Shown one piece after another: positions 1-7,945 of a stretch of 64,000 nt of DNA; position 1 is the stretch's first letter; every line of letters begins with the position of its first letter. The position numbers and the translations under genes were made by a program. Under the pieces are notes generated by a model that searched no databases, was not told the origin of the DNA, and saw only the letters and a program-made list of their open reading frames with translations. Source of the stretch: Actinomycetota bacterium (GTDB lineage: Bacteria; Actinomycetota; Acidimicrobiia; IMCC26256; PALSA-555). The stretch lies in assembly GCA_016870355.1 (NCBI GenBank), contig VGBR01000009.1, forward strand, positions 55,418 to 119,417, in the 5' to 3' direction.

Positions 1-1
1 C

Positions 2-262
2 AAACACGGTCTGCGCAACGCGCTCATCCCGCTCGTCACCGTCATGTCGCTCGACATCGGGGCCGTGTTCGGCGGTCTCATCATCACCGAGAAGATCTTC
101 TCGGTGCCGGGCATGGGGCGGCTGTTCTTCGATTCGTTGCTCTACGGCGACATCATCACGCTGGAAGCGTGGTTCGTGGTCTCGGCGCTGTTCATCATCC
201 TGTTCAACCTGATCGCCGACGTGCTGTACGGCGTACTCGACCCGCGGGTGCGGCTCGCGTGA
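2..262 (+). CDS. Oligopeptide/dipeptide ABC transporter permease, DppB/OppB type (3' end only)
   Basis: This is the last 86 codons of an inner-membrane permease; the 5' part lies outside the window. The visible protein begins inside the EAA loop that contacts the ATPases (KHGLRNALIPLVTV), followed by the GxIITExIFxxPGxGR signature and a final membrane helix, ending DPRVRLA, as is usual for the DppB/OppB family. The next permease gene starts 10 bp downstream and two ATPase genes follow, so this is the first visible gene of a dppBCDF-like operon importing peptides or similar solutes. The solute-binding protein is not in the window. The substrate cannot be inferred from the sequence. Confidence 0.9.
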   Translation, partial: KHGLRNALIPLVTVMSLDIGAVFGGLIITEKIFSVPGMGRLFFDSLLYGDIITLEAWFVVSALFIILFNLIADVLYGVLDPRVRLA

Positions 263-272
263 AGCGGCCACG

Positions 273-1238
273 ATGACACCCCTGGAGCCGAGAGGCCCGG
301 TGATTGCCGAGGGGTCGCCGCTCGGATCACTCGTGACGCTCCCCGGTGCCGGCGGCGAGGTCAGCGAGACCGTCACCGTCCACCGTTCGCAGTGGGAGCT
401 CTTCCGTCGACGCTTCATGCGCCACCGGATGGCCTTGATCTCGATCGGCGTGCTCGTGCTGCTGTTCGTGCTGTGCTTCGGTGCCGACATCTTCGCTCCC
501 TACGAGGCAACCCGTACCGGTGTCCCGCAGGATCTCCTGCTCGGCCCGGTCGGTCCGAGCGGCGCCCACTGGTTCGGCACCGACGAGCTCGGACGCGACG
601 TGCTGTCACGGATCCTCTACGCCGGCCAGATCTCACTGAAGATCGGGCTGGCCGTCGCACTCCTGTCGACGCTCGTCGGGACGGTCGTCGGTGCGGTGGC
701 CGGCTACATGGGGCGCGCGGTCGACCAAGGCCTCATGCGCCTGACCGATCTGTTCCTCATCGTCCCGCAGATCGCGATCCTCGCAATCGCGCTGCGGGTG
801 TTCGGCTACAAGGACATCACGGTCATCCTCGTGTTGGCGGGTGTGTTCTGGATGTACGAGGCCCGCGTCGTCCGGGGTCAGATCCTGTCGCTCAAGGAAA
901 AGGAGTTCATCGAAGCGGCGCGTGCTTCAGGTGCATCCAGCACGCGGATCGTGGTCAAGCATCTGCTCCCGAACGTGATCGGGCCGATCATGGTCAACGC
1001 GACGCTCTCGGTGGCGCTGGCGATCATCACTGAGTCCACGCTGTCGTTCCTCGGCTTCGGCGTACAGCCACCGAAGACGTCGTGGGGCAACATGCTGTCG
1101 AACGCGGCGGGGTACGTCGGGACACCGAGGGCGTATCTGCTCTACTTCCCCGGCCTGGCGATCTTGTTGACCGTGCTCGCGGTGAACTACCTCGGTGACG
1201 GTCTGCGCGACGCCTTCGATCCGCAGAGCAGCCACTGA
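273..1238 (+). CDS. Oligopeptide/dipeptide ABC transporter permease, DppC/OppC type
   Basis: A 321-residue inner-membrane permease that pairs with the upstream DppB-like subunit. It has a cytosolic N-terminal arm of about 50 residues containing HRMALI, a first membrane helix (about 53-73), the HWFGTDELGRDVLSR motif typical of the OppC family, further helices, and an EAA loop (EAARASGASSTRIVVKH) near residues 213-229. The C-terminus, NYLGDGLRDAFDP, is the usual family ending. ATG at 273 lies 10 bp after the upstream stop. The stop overlaps the following ATPase start (TGATG), so the genes are probably co-translated. Length is normal for the family. Confidence 0.93.
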   Translation: MTPLEPRGPVIAEGSPLGSLVTLPGAGGEVSETVTVHRSQWELFRRRFMRHRMALISIGVLVLLFVLCFGADIFAPYEATRTGVPQDLLLGPVGPSGAHWFGTDELGRDVLSRILYAGQISLKIGLAVALLSTLVGTVVGAVAGYMGRAVDQGLMRLTDLFLIVPQIAILAIALRVFGYKDITVILVLAGVFWMYEARVVRGQILSLKEKEFIEAARASGASSTRIVVKHLLPNVIGPIMVNATLSVALAIITESTLSFLGFGVQPPKTSWGNMLSNAAGYVGTPRAYLLYFPGLAILLTVLAVNYLGDGLRDAFDPQSSH

Positions 1239-2263
1239 TGTCCGACGCGCCCCTGCTCGAGGTCGACGACCTTCGCGTCGAGTTCACGACTGACGACGGC
1301 ATCGTGACGGCGGTCGACGGCATCAGCTTCACCGTCGAGGACCATGAGGTGCTGGGGGTGGTCGGAGAGTCGGGCTCGGGGAAGACCGTGACCGCGCTGG
1401 CGATCCTCGGATTGCTGCCGAAGAAGACGACGGTCACCGGCTCTGCCAAGTGGCGAGGTCGCGAGCTCATCGGGCTCGGCGACAAGGAGCTTCAGCCGCT
1501 CCGTGGCGAGGAGATCGCGATCGTGTTCCAGGACGCGCTCGCGTCATTCAACCCCGTGTTCACCATCGGGTCCCAGATCGGCGAAGCCATCGAGGTCCAT
1601 CACGAGATCGCCAGCAAGGACCGCGACGAGCGTGTCGTCGAGCTCCTCGACCTCGTCGGCATCCCGAATCCGCGCCAACGGGCCGATCAGTACCCGCACG
1701 AGTTCTCCGGGGGCATGCGCCAGCGAGCGATGATCGCGATGGCACTGGCGAACGACCCGGCGCTGCTCATCGCCGACGAGCCGACGACCGCACTGGACGT
1801 CACGCTTCAGGCCCAGGTGCTCGAAGTGCTCGAGCGCATCCAGGCGCGCACGAGGTCCTCGATCATGCTCATCACTCACGACCTCGGCGTCGTGGCTGGC
1901 ATCGCCGATCGGATCGCGGTCATGTACGCGGGTCGTCACATCGAGACCGGACCGGTCGACCAGATCTTCTACGAGCCGCGTCACCCCTACACCTTGGGAT
2001 TGCTGGCGTCGTTGCCGCGTCTCGACCGCAAGACGCACGGCCAGAAGCTCTACCGGATCACGGGTCAACCCCCGTCGCTCATCGAGCGGCCACCCGGATG
2101 CACGTTCCATCCGCGGTGTGAGTTCGCGCGGCTTCCAGAGCCGTGTGCGACGGTGGTTCCGGCACTCGAGGAGGTCGACCCGTCACATCGCGCCGCGTGT
2201 CACTTCTCGGAAGGTCTGGTGGGACTCACGCCCGAGCGGCTGCGCGAGGGGCAGCGCGCGTGA
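1238..2263 (+). CDS. Oligopeptide ABC transporter ATP-binding protein, DppD/OppD type
   Basis: The first of two ATPase subunits powering the peptide importer (341 residues). Walker A GESGSGKT is at residues 43-50, the ABC signature SGGMRQR near 157 and Walker [13 protein letters not shown] near 178, followed by the H-loop THDLG. The C-terminal oligopeptide-transporter extension is present, with the Cys pattern FHPRC and RAACH seen in OppD/DppD proteins, where these Cys are known in some members to bind an Fe-S cluster. The start overlaps the permease stop and the end overlaps the next ATPase start by 4 bp (GTGA). Confidence 0.94.
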   Translation: MSDAPLLEVDDLRVEFTTDDGIVTAVDGISFTVEDHEVLGVVGESGSGKTVTALAILGLLPKKTTVTGSAKWRGRELIGLGDKELQPLRGEEIAIVFQDALASFNPVFTIGSQIGEAIEVHHEIASKDRDERVVELLDLVGIPNPRQRADQYPHEFSGGMRQRAMIAMALANDPALLIADEPTTALDVTLQAQVLEVLERIQARTRSSIMLITHDLGVVAGIADRIAVMYAGRHIETGPVDQIFYEPRHPYTLGLLASLPRLDRKTHGQKLYRITGQPPSLIERPPGCTFHPRCEFARLPEPCATVVPALEEVDPSHRAACHFSEGLVGLTPERLREGQRA

Positions 2264-3288
2264 CGTCCATCACTTCCGAGAGCACCGTGAGCCCTCGTGT
2301 CGGCTCGCCAGTGCTCGAAGTCGACCGGTTGGTGAAGGACTACCCGATCCGCGCCGGGCTGCTGCGGCGCGAGGTCGGCCGCGTCAGCGCCGTCGCCGAC
2401 ATCTCGTTCTCGGTGCACAAGGGCAAGACGCTCTCGCTCGTGGGGGAGTCGGGCTGCGGCAAGACCACGACGGGCCGGTGCATCCTTCGCCTGATCGAGC
2501 CGACGAGCGGAGAGGTGCGCTTCGCGGGCACGGATGTGATGAAGGCCTCGGGCAAGGAGCTGCGTGCGCTCCGGCGGAGCATGCAGATCGTCTACCAGGA
2601 CCCGTACGCGTCGCTGAACCCGCGCCTCACGGTCGGGAGCATCCTCGCCGACCCCTTGAAGGTGCACGGCCGCTGGCACGACGGAGGTTCCGAACGCATC
2701 TGCCGTCTGCTCGAACGCGTGGGGCTCGATCCGAAGCACGTCAACCGGTATCCGCACGAGTTCTCTGGTGGCCAGCGACAGCGGATCGGGATCGCACGCG
2801 CGCTCACGCTGGATCCAGATCTCATCGTGCTCGACGAACCGGTGAGCGCGCTCGACGTCTCGATTCGTGCCGGCGTGGTGAACTTGCTCGAGGAGCTCCA
2901 AGTGGAGCTCGACCTCGCCTACGTGTTCATCGCGCACGATCTCGGCGTCGTGCGGCACGTGTCTGACGAGGTGGCGGTGATGTACCTCGGCAAGATCGTC
3001 GAGATCGGTCCGAGCGACGCTGTGTACGACCACGCGTCGCATCCCTACACGCAAGCTCTGCTTTCGGCGGTTCCGGTACCCGATCCGAAGGTCGAGCGTG
3101 AGCGGCGACGCATCCTGCTCGAGGGCGATGTGCCCAGCCCGGTTGATCCCCCGAGCGGGTGCCGGTTCCGTACGCGCTGTTGGAAGGCGCAGCAGATCTG
3201 TGCCGAGGAAGAGCCGGCGTTGATCGACCGGGGACAGGGGCACCCGGTCGCGTGTCACTTCGCGGACGAGGCGCTCCCGGTCTCCTAG
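2260..3288 (+). CDS. Oligopeptide ABC transporter ATP-binding protein, DppF/OppF type
   Basis: The second ATPase of the importer (342 residues). GTG at 2260 was chosen because it overlaps the previous stop as GTGA, whereas the longer open frame upstream lies inside dppD. Domains: Walker A GESGCGKT near residues 65-72, the Q-loop [12 protein letters not shown], the signature [14 protein letters not shown], Walker [14 protein letters not shown]-loop AHDLG, and the C-terminal CRFRTRC/CHF extension. It is typical of OppF, which forms a heterodimer with OppD. Its last 4 bp overlap the convergent glycosyltransferase gene, leaving no room for a separate terminator. Confidence 0.94.
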   Translation: MTSITSESTVSPRVGSPVLEVDRLVKDYPIRAGLLRREVGRVSAVADISFSVHKGKTLSLVGESGCGKTTTGRCILRLIEPTSGEVRFAGTDVMKASGKELRALRRSMQIVYQDPYASLNPRLTVGSILADPLKVHGRWHDGGSERICRLLERVGLDPKHVNRYPHEFSGGQRQRIGIARALTLDPDLIVLDEPVSALDVSIRAGVVNLLEELQVELDLAYVFIAHDLGVVRHVSDEVAVMYLGKIVEIGPSDAVYDHASHPYTQALLSAVPVPDPKVERERRRILLEGDVPSPVDPPSGCRFRTRCWKAQQICAEEEPALIDRGQGHPVACHFADEALPVS

Positions 3289-4037
3289 CCGCGCTCGGCC
3301 GCGGGCGGCCGCAGCCGCCGGATCTCCGGTCGGAGCGTCCGCAGCTCGCGCAGGATGCCGCGGATGGTCGCCCATGACCCAAGGGTCGAGGTGCCGACGA
3401 CACGGGGGAAGTAGCGCAGCCCGATCTGCTCGACGCGCAGGCCCAGCCGCGTGGCCCGGGCGAGGATCTCCGCGTCGATGAACGAGCCTTCGCTCTTCAG
3501 CTCGAGCCGGTCGAGCGCGGCGCGAGTGAGGAGCTTGGCGGCAAAGTTGACGTCGTGGAACCGCACGCCGAGCGCGAACCCGACGAGACGGTTGTAGATC
3601 CCGGAGATGACGCTCCGGCGCAGCCCTTCGCCCCGGTTGAGCCGGTACGCGGCCACGATGTCAGCCCCGGACGCGTCGAGGACCTCGATCATCTTCCGGG
3701 CATCCTGGAGGTCGATCGGGAGATCGGCGTCGGTGTAGAGCACGATGTCACCCTGCGCGGACGCGAATCCCGTGCGGATGGAGCCACCGAGTCCGTGGTT
3801 GTGGTCGTGCGTGGCGGCCGTGATCCATCCGTCGCGGCGCGCCATCTCTTCGGCGAGCGTGCGGGTGCGGTCGGTGGACGCGTCGTCGACCAGCACGAGC
3901 TCGAAGGCGTTGATGGCCCCGGCGCGTACGAGCGCGCTGCCCGCGTCGCGCACCGCGGCGACAAGGGCAGGGAGTGCTTCCTCCTCGTTGAGCATCGGCA
4001 CGACGATGCTCAACAACTCGTACGGGCGCGCGGGCAT
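3285..4037 (-). CDS. Glycosyltransferase family 2, DPM1/polyprenyl-phosphate sugar transferase-like
   Basis: A 250-residue GT-A type enzyme. The N-terminus [18 protein letters not shown] is the nucleotide-sugar-binding strand, followed by [10 protein letters not shown] and the metal-binding ADLPID (DXD-type) region; [15 protein letters not shown] and RYFPR elements match the dolichyl/undecaprenyl-phosphate mannose or glucose synthase family. No C-terminal membrane helices are evident, so it is the DPM1-like rather than GtrB-like form. ATG at 4037 is supported by an AAGGAG ribosome binding site seven bases upstream. It probably loads a sugar onto a lipid carrier for wall or surface glycan assembly. 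It is convergent with the transporter and divergent from the tRNA gene. Confidence 0.85.
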   Translation of the reverse strand: MPARPYELLSIVVPMLNEEEALPALVAAVRDAGSALVRAGAINAFELVLVDDASTDRTRTLAEEMARRDGWITAATHDHNHGLGGSIRTGFASAQGDIVLYTDADLPIDLQDARKMIEVLDASGADIVAAYRLNRGEGLRRSVISGIYNRLVGFALGVRFHDVNFAAKLLTRAALDRLELKSEGSFIDAEILARATRLGLRVEQIGLRYFPRVVGTSTLGSWATIRGILRELRTLRPEIRRLRPPAAERG

Positions 4038-4094
4038 GACGCTCCTTGCTGGGGAGTTCAAGGTACCTGGACCGATACACTGCAACGCTCACAC

Positions 4095-4178
4095 GTCGGA
4101 GTGGCGGAATTGGCAGACGCGCTAGCTTGAGGGGCTAGTGCCCGCAAGGGCGTGGGGGTTCAAGTCCCCCCTCCGACA
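4095..4178 (+). tRNA. tRNA-Leu (anticodon GAG)
   Basis: A complete class II cloverleaf can be folded. The acceptor GTCGGAG (4095-4101) pairs with CTCCGAC (4171-4177) and the discriminator is A at 4178. The anticodon stem CTAGC/GCTAG encloses loop TTGAGGG, giving anticodon GAG. There is a long variable arm GCCC-GCAA-GGGC, and the T arm GGGGG/CCCCC encloses TTCAAGT. CCA is not encoded. A long variable arm plus GAG identifies leucine CUC/CUU decoding. The 3' end lies against a recombinase remnant, and a 12-bp copy of the end recurs at 12190. Confidence 0.95.
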
Positions 4179-4618
4179 CGTTCGTTTGTACACGCGGACA
4201 TGGGGCGCGATTCCGCCACTACGACCCGGTCTTCGGGCCGATAGGTGAGCGTGATCCCGAGGTCGGCGTAGACGGCAGCCTTCAGTGTCGGGTCCGCTTC
4301 GGCGAGCATCGCCCGAACGTTCCCGACCTGATCGAGCAGGGCGCGGATCTCGTGTGGGCTGCTCGGCATCGTGGCCTCCGTTTCCAGGAGCGCCTGTTCG
4401 GCGGCGAGGCGTTGGCCCTGCACCTCCTTGATCCAGGTGGCGACGACGGTCGGGTCGGCACCACCTTCGAGCGCGGCGCGGTAGCGGGCGAGCCTCGTGT
4501 CACAGTCCATGAGTGATCGTCTGGCCGCTTCCGCCCGGGCGTCCTCTGCGGCTCGGTCGTGGTCAGCGTTGGATAGCGTCTCGCACGTTGCCTCAACGTT
4601 CTCAGCATCGCGCTTGCT
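4160..4618 (-). pseudogene. Serine recombinase (resolvase/integrase) C-terminal remnant
   Basis: The minus strand encodes about 150 residues resembling the coiled-coil C-terminus of large serine recombinases, with DCDTRLARYRAALEGGADP and VATWIKEVQGQRLAAEQAL at its core. No catalytic serine domain, recombinase domain or zinc ribbon is present: the similarity ends near 4618, exactly where the forward GT4 gene begins at 4621, and upstream codons are simply the antisense of that gene. The frame stops at 4160 inside the tRNA-Leu T arm. It is best read as a truncated relic of a mobile element that used this tRNA as its boundary. The family assignment is from memory of the conserved C-terminal motif. 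Confidence 0.7.
4168..4179 (+). repeat. Candidate attachment-site core at the tRNA-Leu 3' end (left copy)
   Basis: CCCCTCCGACAC covers the end of the T stem, the acceptor strand and one flanking base of tRNA-Leu. The same 12 bases occur in the same orientation at 12190-12201. The recombinase remnant lies immediately inside. Together these fit the left boundary of an island, but 12 bp in GC-rich DNA is weak evidence. Confidence 0.4.
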
Positions 4619-4620
4619 CC

Positions 4621-5754
4621 ATGAGCATCTTGGTCGTCTGCCCCCGCTTCGCGCCCGACACGGGCGGGATCGAAACGCTCCTCGCCCAGGTGCTGCCCGA
4701 GCTCTCCACGCGTGGGCTCGAGATCGTCGTTGCCGCGGGCACCGGCCGTGAGGACCACGCGCCGGTCGAGGTGCTCGACGGCATCCCGGTCTACCGAATC
4801 CCCTTCGACTTGCCGATGCACTCGGCAAAGCCAGCAGGGATCCTCGAGGCCGCGCACCGGATTCGCATGATCGAAGCCGACCATGAGGTCAGGATCCGTC
4901 ACGTTCATGGCTTTGGCGACATCGGGCTTTGGTACGCCTTGCGTGCACACCAGCGCCGCCCGTTGCCGCTGGTGGTCAGCGTGCACGGCACCTTCGAGTC
5001 GCTGGGTCGGCTCGCGCCCAGTGCCGAGAAGCTCTTGCGAGCCGCCGATGTGGTCACGGCAGTGTCGGGACCGGTCCGTTCGGCTGTGTACGAAGCGATA
5101 CCTGACCTCGCTGCTGAGGTGCGGTTGATCCCCAATGGCTTGCGATTCGTCGACACTGCACCCACCACTCGGCCGGTGGCTGGTCAGCTCCTCGGTGTCG
5201 GACGCCTCCTCGAGCAGAAGGGCTTCGATATCGCGGTCGAGGCGCTCGCACGCCTCCGGGCAACACATCCGAGCTGCCAACTCATGATTGCAGGCGATGG
5301 CCAATGTGCCGACGCGATCCGTCGGCAAGCCAAGCGATCCGGCGTCGCGTCGCGCGTGCACCTGCTGGGGAACATCTCGCGCGAGGACATGCGGCGCGCG
5401 ATGAATGACGCCAGCATCGTCCTCGTGCCGTCGCGCCACACCGAGGGCTTCTCGCTCGCCGCGCTCGAAGCCGCGCACGCCGCCCGTCCGGTGATCGCAT
5501 CGGGCATCGGCGGGCTCGTCGAGACCGTCGAGAACGGTGTCACGGGTCTGCTCGTACCGCCTGACGACCCGGGCGCGTTGGCCCGGGCAATTGCACGCAT
5601 GCTCGACGACCCTGTCGGTGCCGCGGCGATGGGACAAGTCGCGCATGAGCGCGCCAGGGAGCGTTTCGCGTTCGAGCGGTGCGTCGACGCGTATCACGGT
5701 CTCTACGTCGAGTTGGACTCTCCGGCGCTGTTGTCGACCGCCTCACGGGTGTAG
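4621..5754 (+). CDS. Glycosyltransferase family 4 (GT-B fold)
   Basis: A 377-residue predicted cytosolic glycosyltransferase. ATG at 4621 gives the classic GT4 N-terminus (SILVVCPRFAPDTGGIETLL). The N-terminal Rossmann domain contains VVSVHGTFESLG; the C-terminal domain has LLGVGRLLEQKGFDIAVEAL and the donor-binding EGFSLAALEAAHAARPVIAS motif with the E-x7-E spacing of retaining GT4 enzymes. The donor and acceptor are unknown. It opens a same-strand cluster of glycan-type genes running to 11.6 kb; the next gene follows after 4 bp. Its start abuts the truncated recombinase, so it may lie at the edge of an inserted segment. Confidence 0.9.
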   Translation: MSILVVCPRFAPDTGGIETLLAQVLPELSTRGLEIVVAAGTGREDHAPVEVLDGIPVYRIPFDLPMHSAKPAGILEAAHRIRMIEADHEVRIRHVHGFGDIGLWYALRAHQRRPLPLVVSVHGTFESLGRLAPSAEKLLRAADVVTAVSGPVRSAVYEAIPDLAAEVRLIPNGLRFVDTAPTTRPVAGQLLGVGRLLEQKGFDIAVEALARLRATHPSCQLMIAGDGQCADAIRRQAKRSGVASRVHLLGNISREDMRRAMNDASIVLVPSRHTEGFSLAALEAAHAARPVIASGIGGLVETVENGVTGLLVPPDDPGALARAIARMLDDPVGAAAMGQVAHERARERFAFERCVDAYHGLYVELDSPALLSTASRV

Positions 5755-5758
5755 TCGC

Positions 5759-6196
5759 GTGTCCGAGCGTGGATTCTCGATTCGGGTGCCGGCGATCACG
5801 CACGAGCGCTTGGACGACGAGGTGATCGCGATCAACCTCGAGACTGGCATCTACTACGCGCTTGTTGGCCCCGGTGCCGACGTGTGGTCGTGCTTCGATC
5901 CGGCCGGGAGCGTGGGCGGGGCTTGCGTCGTGCTCGCAGCGCGCTACAGAACTTCGGCCGACGAGATCCGCGCTGATGTCGAAGCATTCGCACGCCGGCT
6001 CGAGGTCGCCGGACTGTTGGCCGACGTCGAGGCACCTGATCCACCGGCCGGCGCGTTGCCGGTGGCGCCACCCCAGAGCGGCTGGGCCTCGCCTGAGCTG
6101 GAGGAGTACCGCGATATGGCCGACCTCGTGCTCCTCGACCCGATCCACCAAGTAGATGAGGCTGGGTGGCCGCACCTGCCCGAGTCAGCGGGCTGA
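5759..6196 (+). CDS. PqqD-family peptide-binding protein
   Basis: A 145-residue protein starting at GTG 5759, 4 bp after the GT4 stop. Residues 8-90 match the PqqD fold: an HERLDDEVIAINLETGIYYAL beta segment followed by DVWSCFD and two helices ending RLEVAGLLA. The tail has the MADLVLLDPIHQVDEAGWP pattern found in several PqqD-like proteins that accompany kinase or peptide-modifying clusters. PqqD proteins are known as small chaperones that present a peptide to a partner enzyme; no radical SAM partner or obvious precursor peptide is seen here, so the client is unknown. The stop overlaps the HprK-like gene by 31 bp. Confidence 0.8.
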   Translation: MSERGFSIRVPAITHERLDDEVIAINLETGIYYALVGPGADVWSCFDPAGSVGGACVVLAARYRTSADEIRADVEAFARRLEVAGLLADVEAPDPPAGALPVAPPQSGWASPELEEYRDMADLVLLDPIHQVDEAGWPHLPESAG

Positions 6197-7230
6197 GTCC
6201 ATCGCACTCGACGGCACGGTTCTTCGCGTCGAACCGGGCGCTGTTCGGCGCGGCTGCGGAGGCTACCGGGATGACGAGTCTCCGGTACCGAATCGCCGAG
6301 CAGTCGGTGCTCGTGCGGGCCGTGGGCACCGACCTCGTTGAGCGGACCGACCCCGCGCTCTCCGCGCGACGCGACACCGAGCCCGATGAAGCCCCGGCAC
6401 TCACGATCGACATGTGGGACAGCGCGGTGTCGGGCATCGGCATGCCCCGCGCGCCGTGGGTTCCACAAGAGCTCGCGCCGCTTGGTCTCGTGGGCTCGTA
6501 TTGCGACAGCCGGTTCATGACCGCGGTCGACGTGCATACGGCGTCGCTGAGCATCTTCGATGCCGCCACGTCGCACGGCGTGTTCTGGCTCCACGACGCG
6601 CGGCGCATGGCGTACTGGCAATCCGCTTCGCCGCTGCGCCTGATCCTGTCGTGGTGGGGCAGCCGGCGCGGCATGCAGCTCACCCACGCAGGAGCGGTCG
6701 CGACATCCGACGGCGCAGTGCTGCTGGTCGGCGGCGCGGGCGCGGGGAAGTCGACGGCAGCGCTCGCCTGTCTCGCTGCGGGTCTCCACTACTTGGGCGA
6801 CGACTACTGCCTCGTCGCGTTGGAACCGCAGCCCTGGGTATACGGCGTGTACGCCACAGCCAAACTCCGACCCGATTCGCCTTCGCTGCTCCCGGCCCTG
6901 CGCCCGTCGGTGCGCAACGCAGCGCGACTCGATCGCGAGAAGGCCATCATCGACTTGGCCGGCACGCACGAGGCCCAATTGGGTGTCGGCGCGCCCATCC
7001 GCGCGATCGCGGTGCCGTCGGTCACTGGGCGTGTCGGTGTGTCGGCGATCAGTCCGAGCGCCGTGCTGCGAGCCATGGCTCCGAGCACCATCTTCGGTCT
7101 CTTCGGCGCGACACCGGGATCGCTGCACCTGCTCGCCGACCTCGCACCACGCGTGCCCGGCTACAGGCTTGAAGTCGGCGAAGACCTCGACGCGGTTGTC
7201 GATGCCATCAGCTCGTTGGCGGCTTCGTGA
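6166..7230 (+). CDS. HprK-related P-loop kinase-like protein
   Basis: A 354-residue protein (GTG 6166; ATG 6271 is an alternative start). The C-terminal half looks like the HPr serine kinase domain: THAGAV at 173-178, Walker A GGAGAGKST at 189-197 and LGDDYCLV at about 210-217, corresponding to the acidic motif after the P-loop in this family. The N-terminal 160 residues are poorly conserved. HprK-related kinases encoded next to a PqqD protein and a PF14907-type nucleotidyltransferase recur in exopolysaccharide-related loci of other bacteria, as here. The substrate is not known. It overlaps its neighbours at both ends, so the genes are probably coupled. Confidence 0.78.
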   Translation: MAAPARVSGLSPSHSTARFFASNRALFGAAAEATGMTSLRYRIAEQSVLVRAVGTDLVERTDPALSARRDTEPDEAPALTIDMWDSAVSGIGMPRAPWVPQELAPLGLVGSYCDSRFMTAVDVHTASLSIFDAATSHGVFWLHDARRMAYWQSASPLRLILSWWGSRRGMQLTHAGAVATSDGAVLLVGGAGAGKSTAALACLAAGLHYLGDDYCLVALEPQPWVYGVYATAKLRPDSPSLLPALRPSVRNAARLDREKAIIDLAGTHEAQLGVGAPIRAIAVPSVTGRVGVSAISPSAVLRAMAPSTIFGLFGATPGSLHLLADLAPRVPGYRLEVGEDLDAVVDAISSLAAS

Positions 7231-7937
7231 CTTCCGACAGCAGGGGTTCACCGACGATCTCAGCGATCATCCCGGTACGGGATGGTGCCGCGTTCATCGA
7301 GGACGCGATCGACAGCGTGCTGTCGCAAACCGTGCCACCCAGCGAGGTGATCGTCGTCGACGACGGCTCCCGCGACGGCACCGCCGACGTCGTCGCGCGG
7401 TTCGGCCCGTCAGTCCGCTTGGTGCGCCAGGAAGCACAGAACCAGTCCGTTGCCCTCAACCGCGGGATCGAGGAAGCTGCCGGCGCGCTGCTGTCGTTCT
7501 GTGACGCTGACGACATGTGGACCAAGGACAAGCTCGAGCGTCAGCTCGAGGTGCTCGATCGGGACCGCGAGCCGCTGCTCGTGAGCGGGCTCGTGCAGCA
7601 GTTCGTCGACCCCAGTGCGCGCGACGCGACCCGCAGCCTGCGGGTGAAATCCGCGCCGCAGCGCGGCCCGCTGACTGGAACGCTATTGGCGCGTCGGGAG
7701 GTCTTCGGGCGCGTCGGCTTGTTCAATTCCGACTTGTACACGGCGGCGGGTGTCGAATGGATCGCGCGCGCGCGCGCGCTCGAGATGCGCGTCGAGACCG
7801 TCGAGGTAGTCGTGCTTCTCCGACGGGTCCACGGCCAGAACATCACCGTCGTGCAGCACGAGCAGTGGGATCGCGATCTCCTGGCTGTCATGCGTGCCCA
7901 TCGGCGTCGCAACGGCGGGTCGGCCCGCGGGGACTGA
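7227..7937 (+). CDS. Glycosyltransferase family 2 (GT-A fold)
   Basis: A 236-residue predicted glycosyltransferase. GTG at 7227 overlaps the previous stop as GTGA. Motifs: ISAIIPVRDGAAFIEDAI, VIVVDDGSRDGT and the metal-binding CDADD at about 92-96, followed by WTKDKLERQL; the length is that of a minimal GT2 domain without membrane segments. Together with the GT4 gene it suggests synthesis of a surface oligosaccharide. The donor sugar and acceptor cannot be told from sequence. Confidence 0.86.
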   Translation: MTSDSRGSPTISAIIPVRDGAAFIEDAIDSVLSQTVPPSEVIVVDDGSRDGTADVVARFGPSVRLVRQEAQNQSVALNRGIEEAAGALLSFCDADDMWTKDKLERQLEVLDRDREPLLVSGLVQQFVDPSARDATRSLRVKSAPQRGPLTGTLLARREVFGRVGLFNSDLYTAAGVEWIARARALEMRVETVEVVVLLRRVHGQNITVVQHEQWDRDLLAVMRAHRRRNGGSARGD

Positions 7938-7945
7938 ACACAGCC

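Noticed and set aside
2143..2259. Upstream extension of the oppF gene to the ATG-like start at 2143
   Set aside because: This region is the end of the oppD gene in another frame; GTG 2260 in a GTGA overlap gives the expected N-terminus.
4282..5697. A long minus-strand frame antisense to the GT4 gene
   Set aside because: It is low-complexity in Arg/Asp/His, lacks motifs, and mirrors the coding frame of the strong GT4 match. Only its end (4160-4618) lies outside that gene and belongs to the recombinase remnant.
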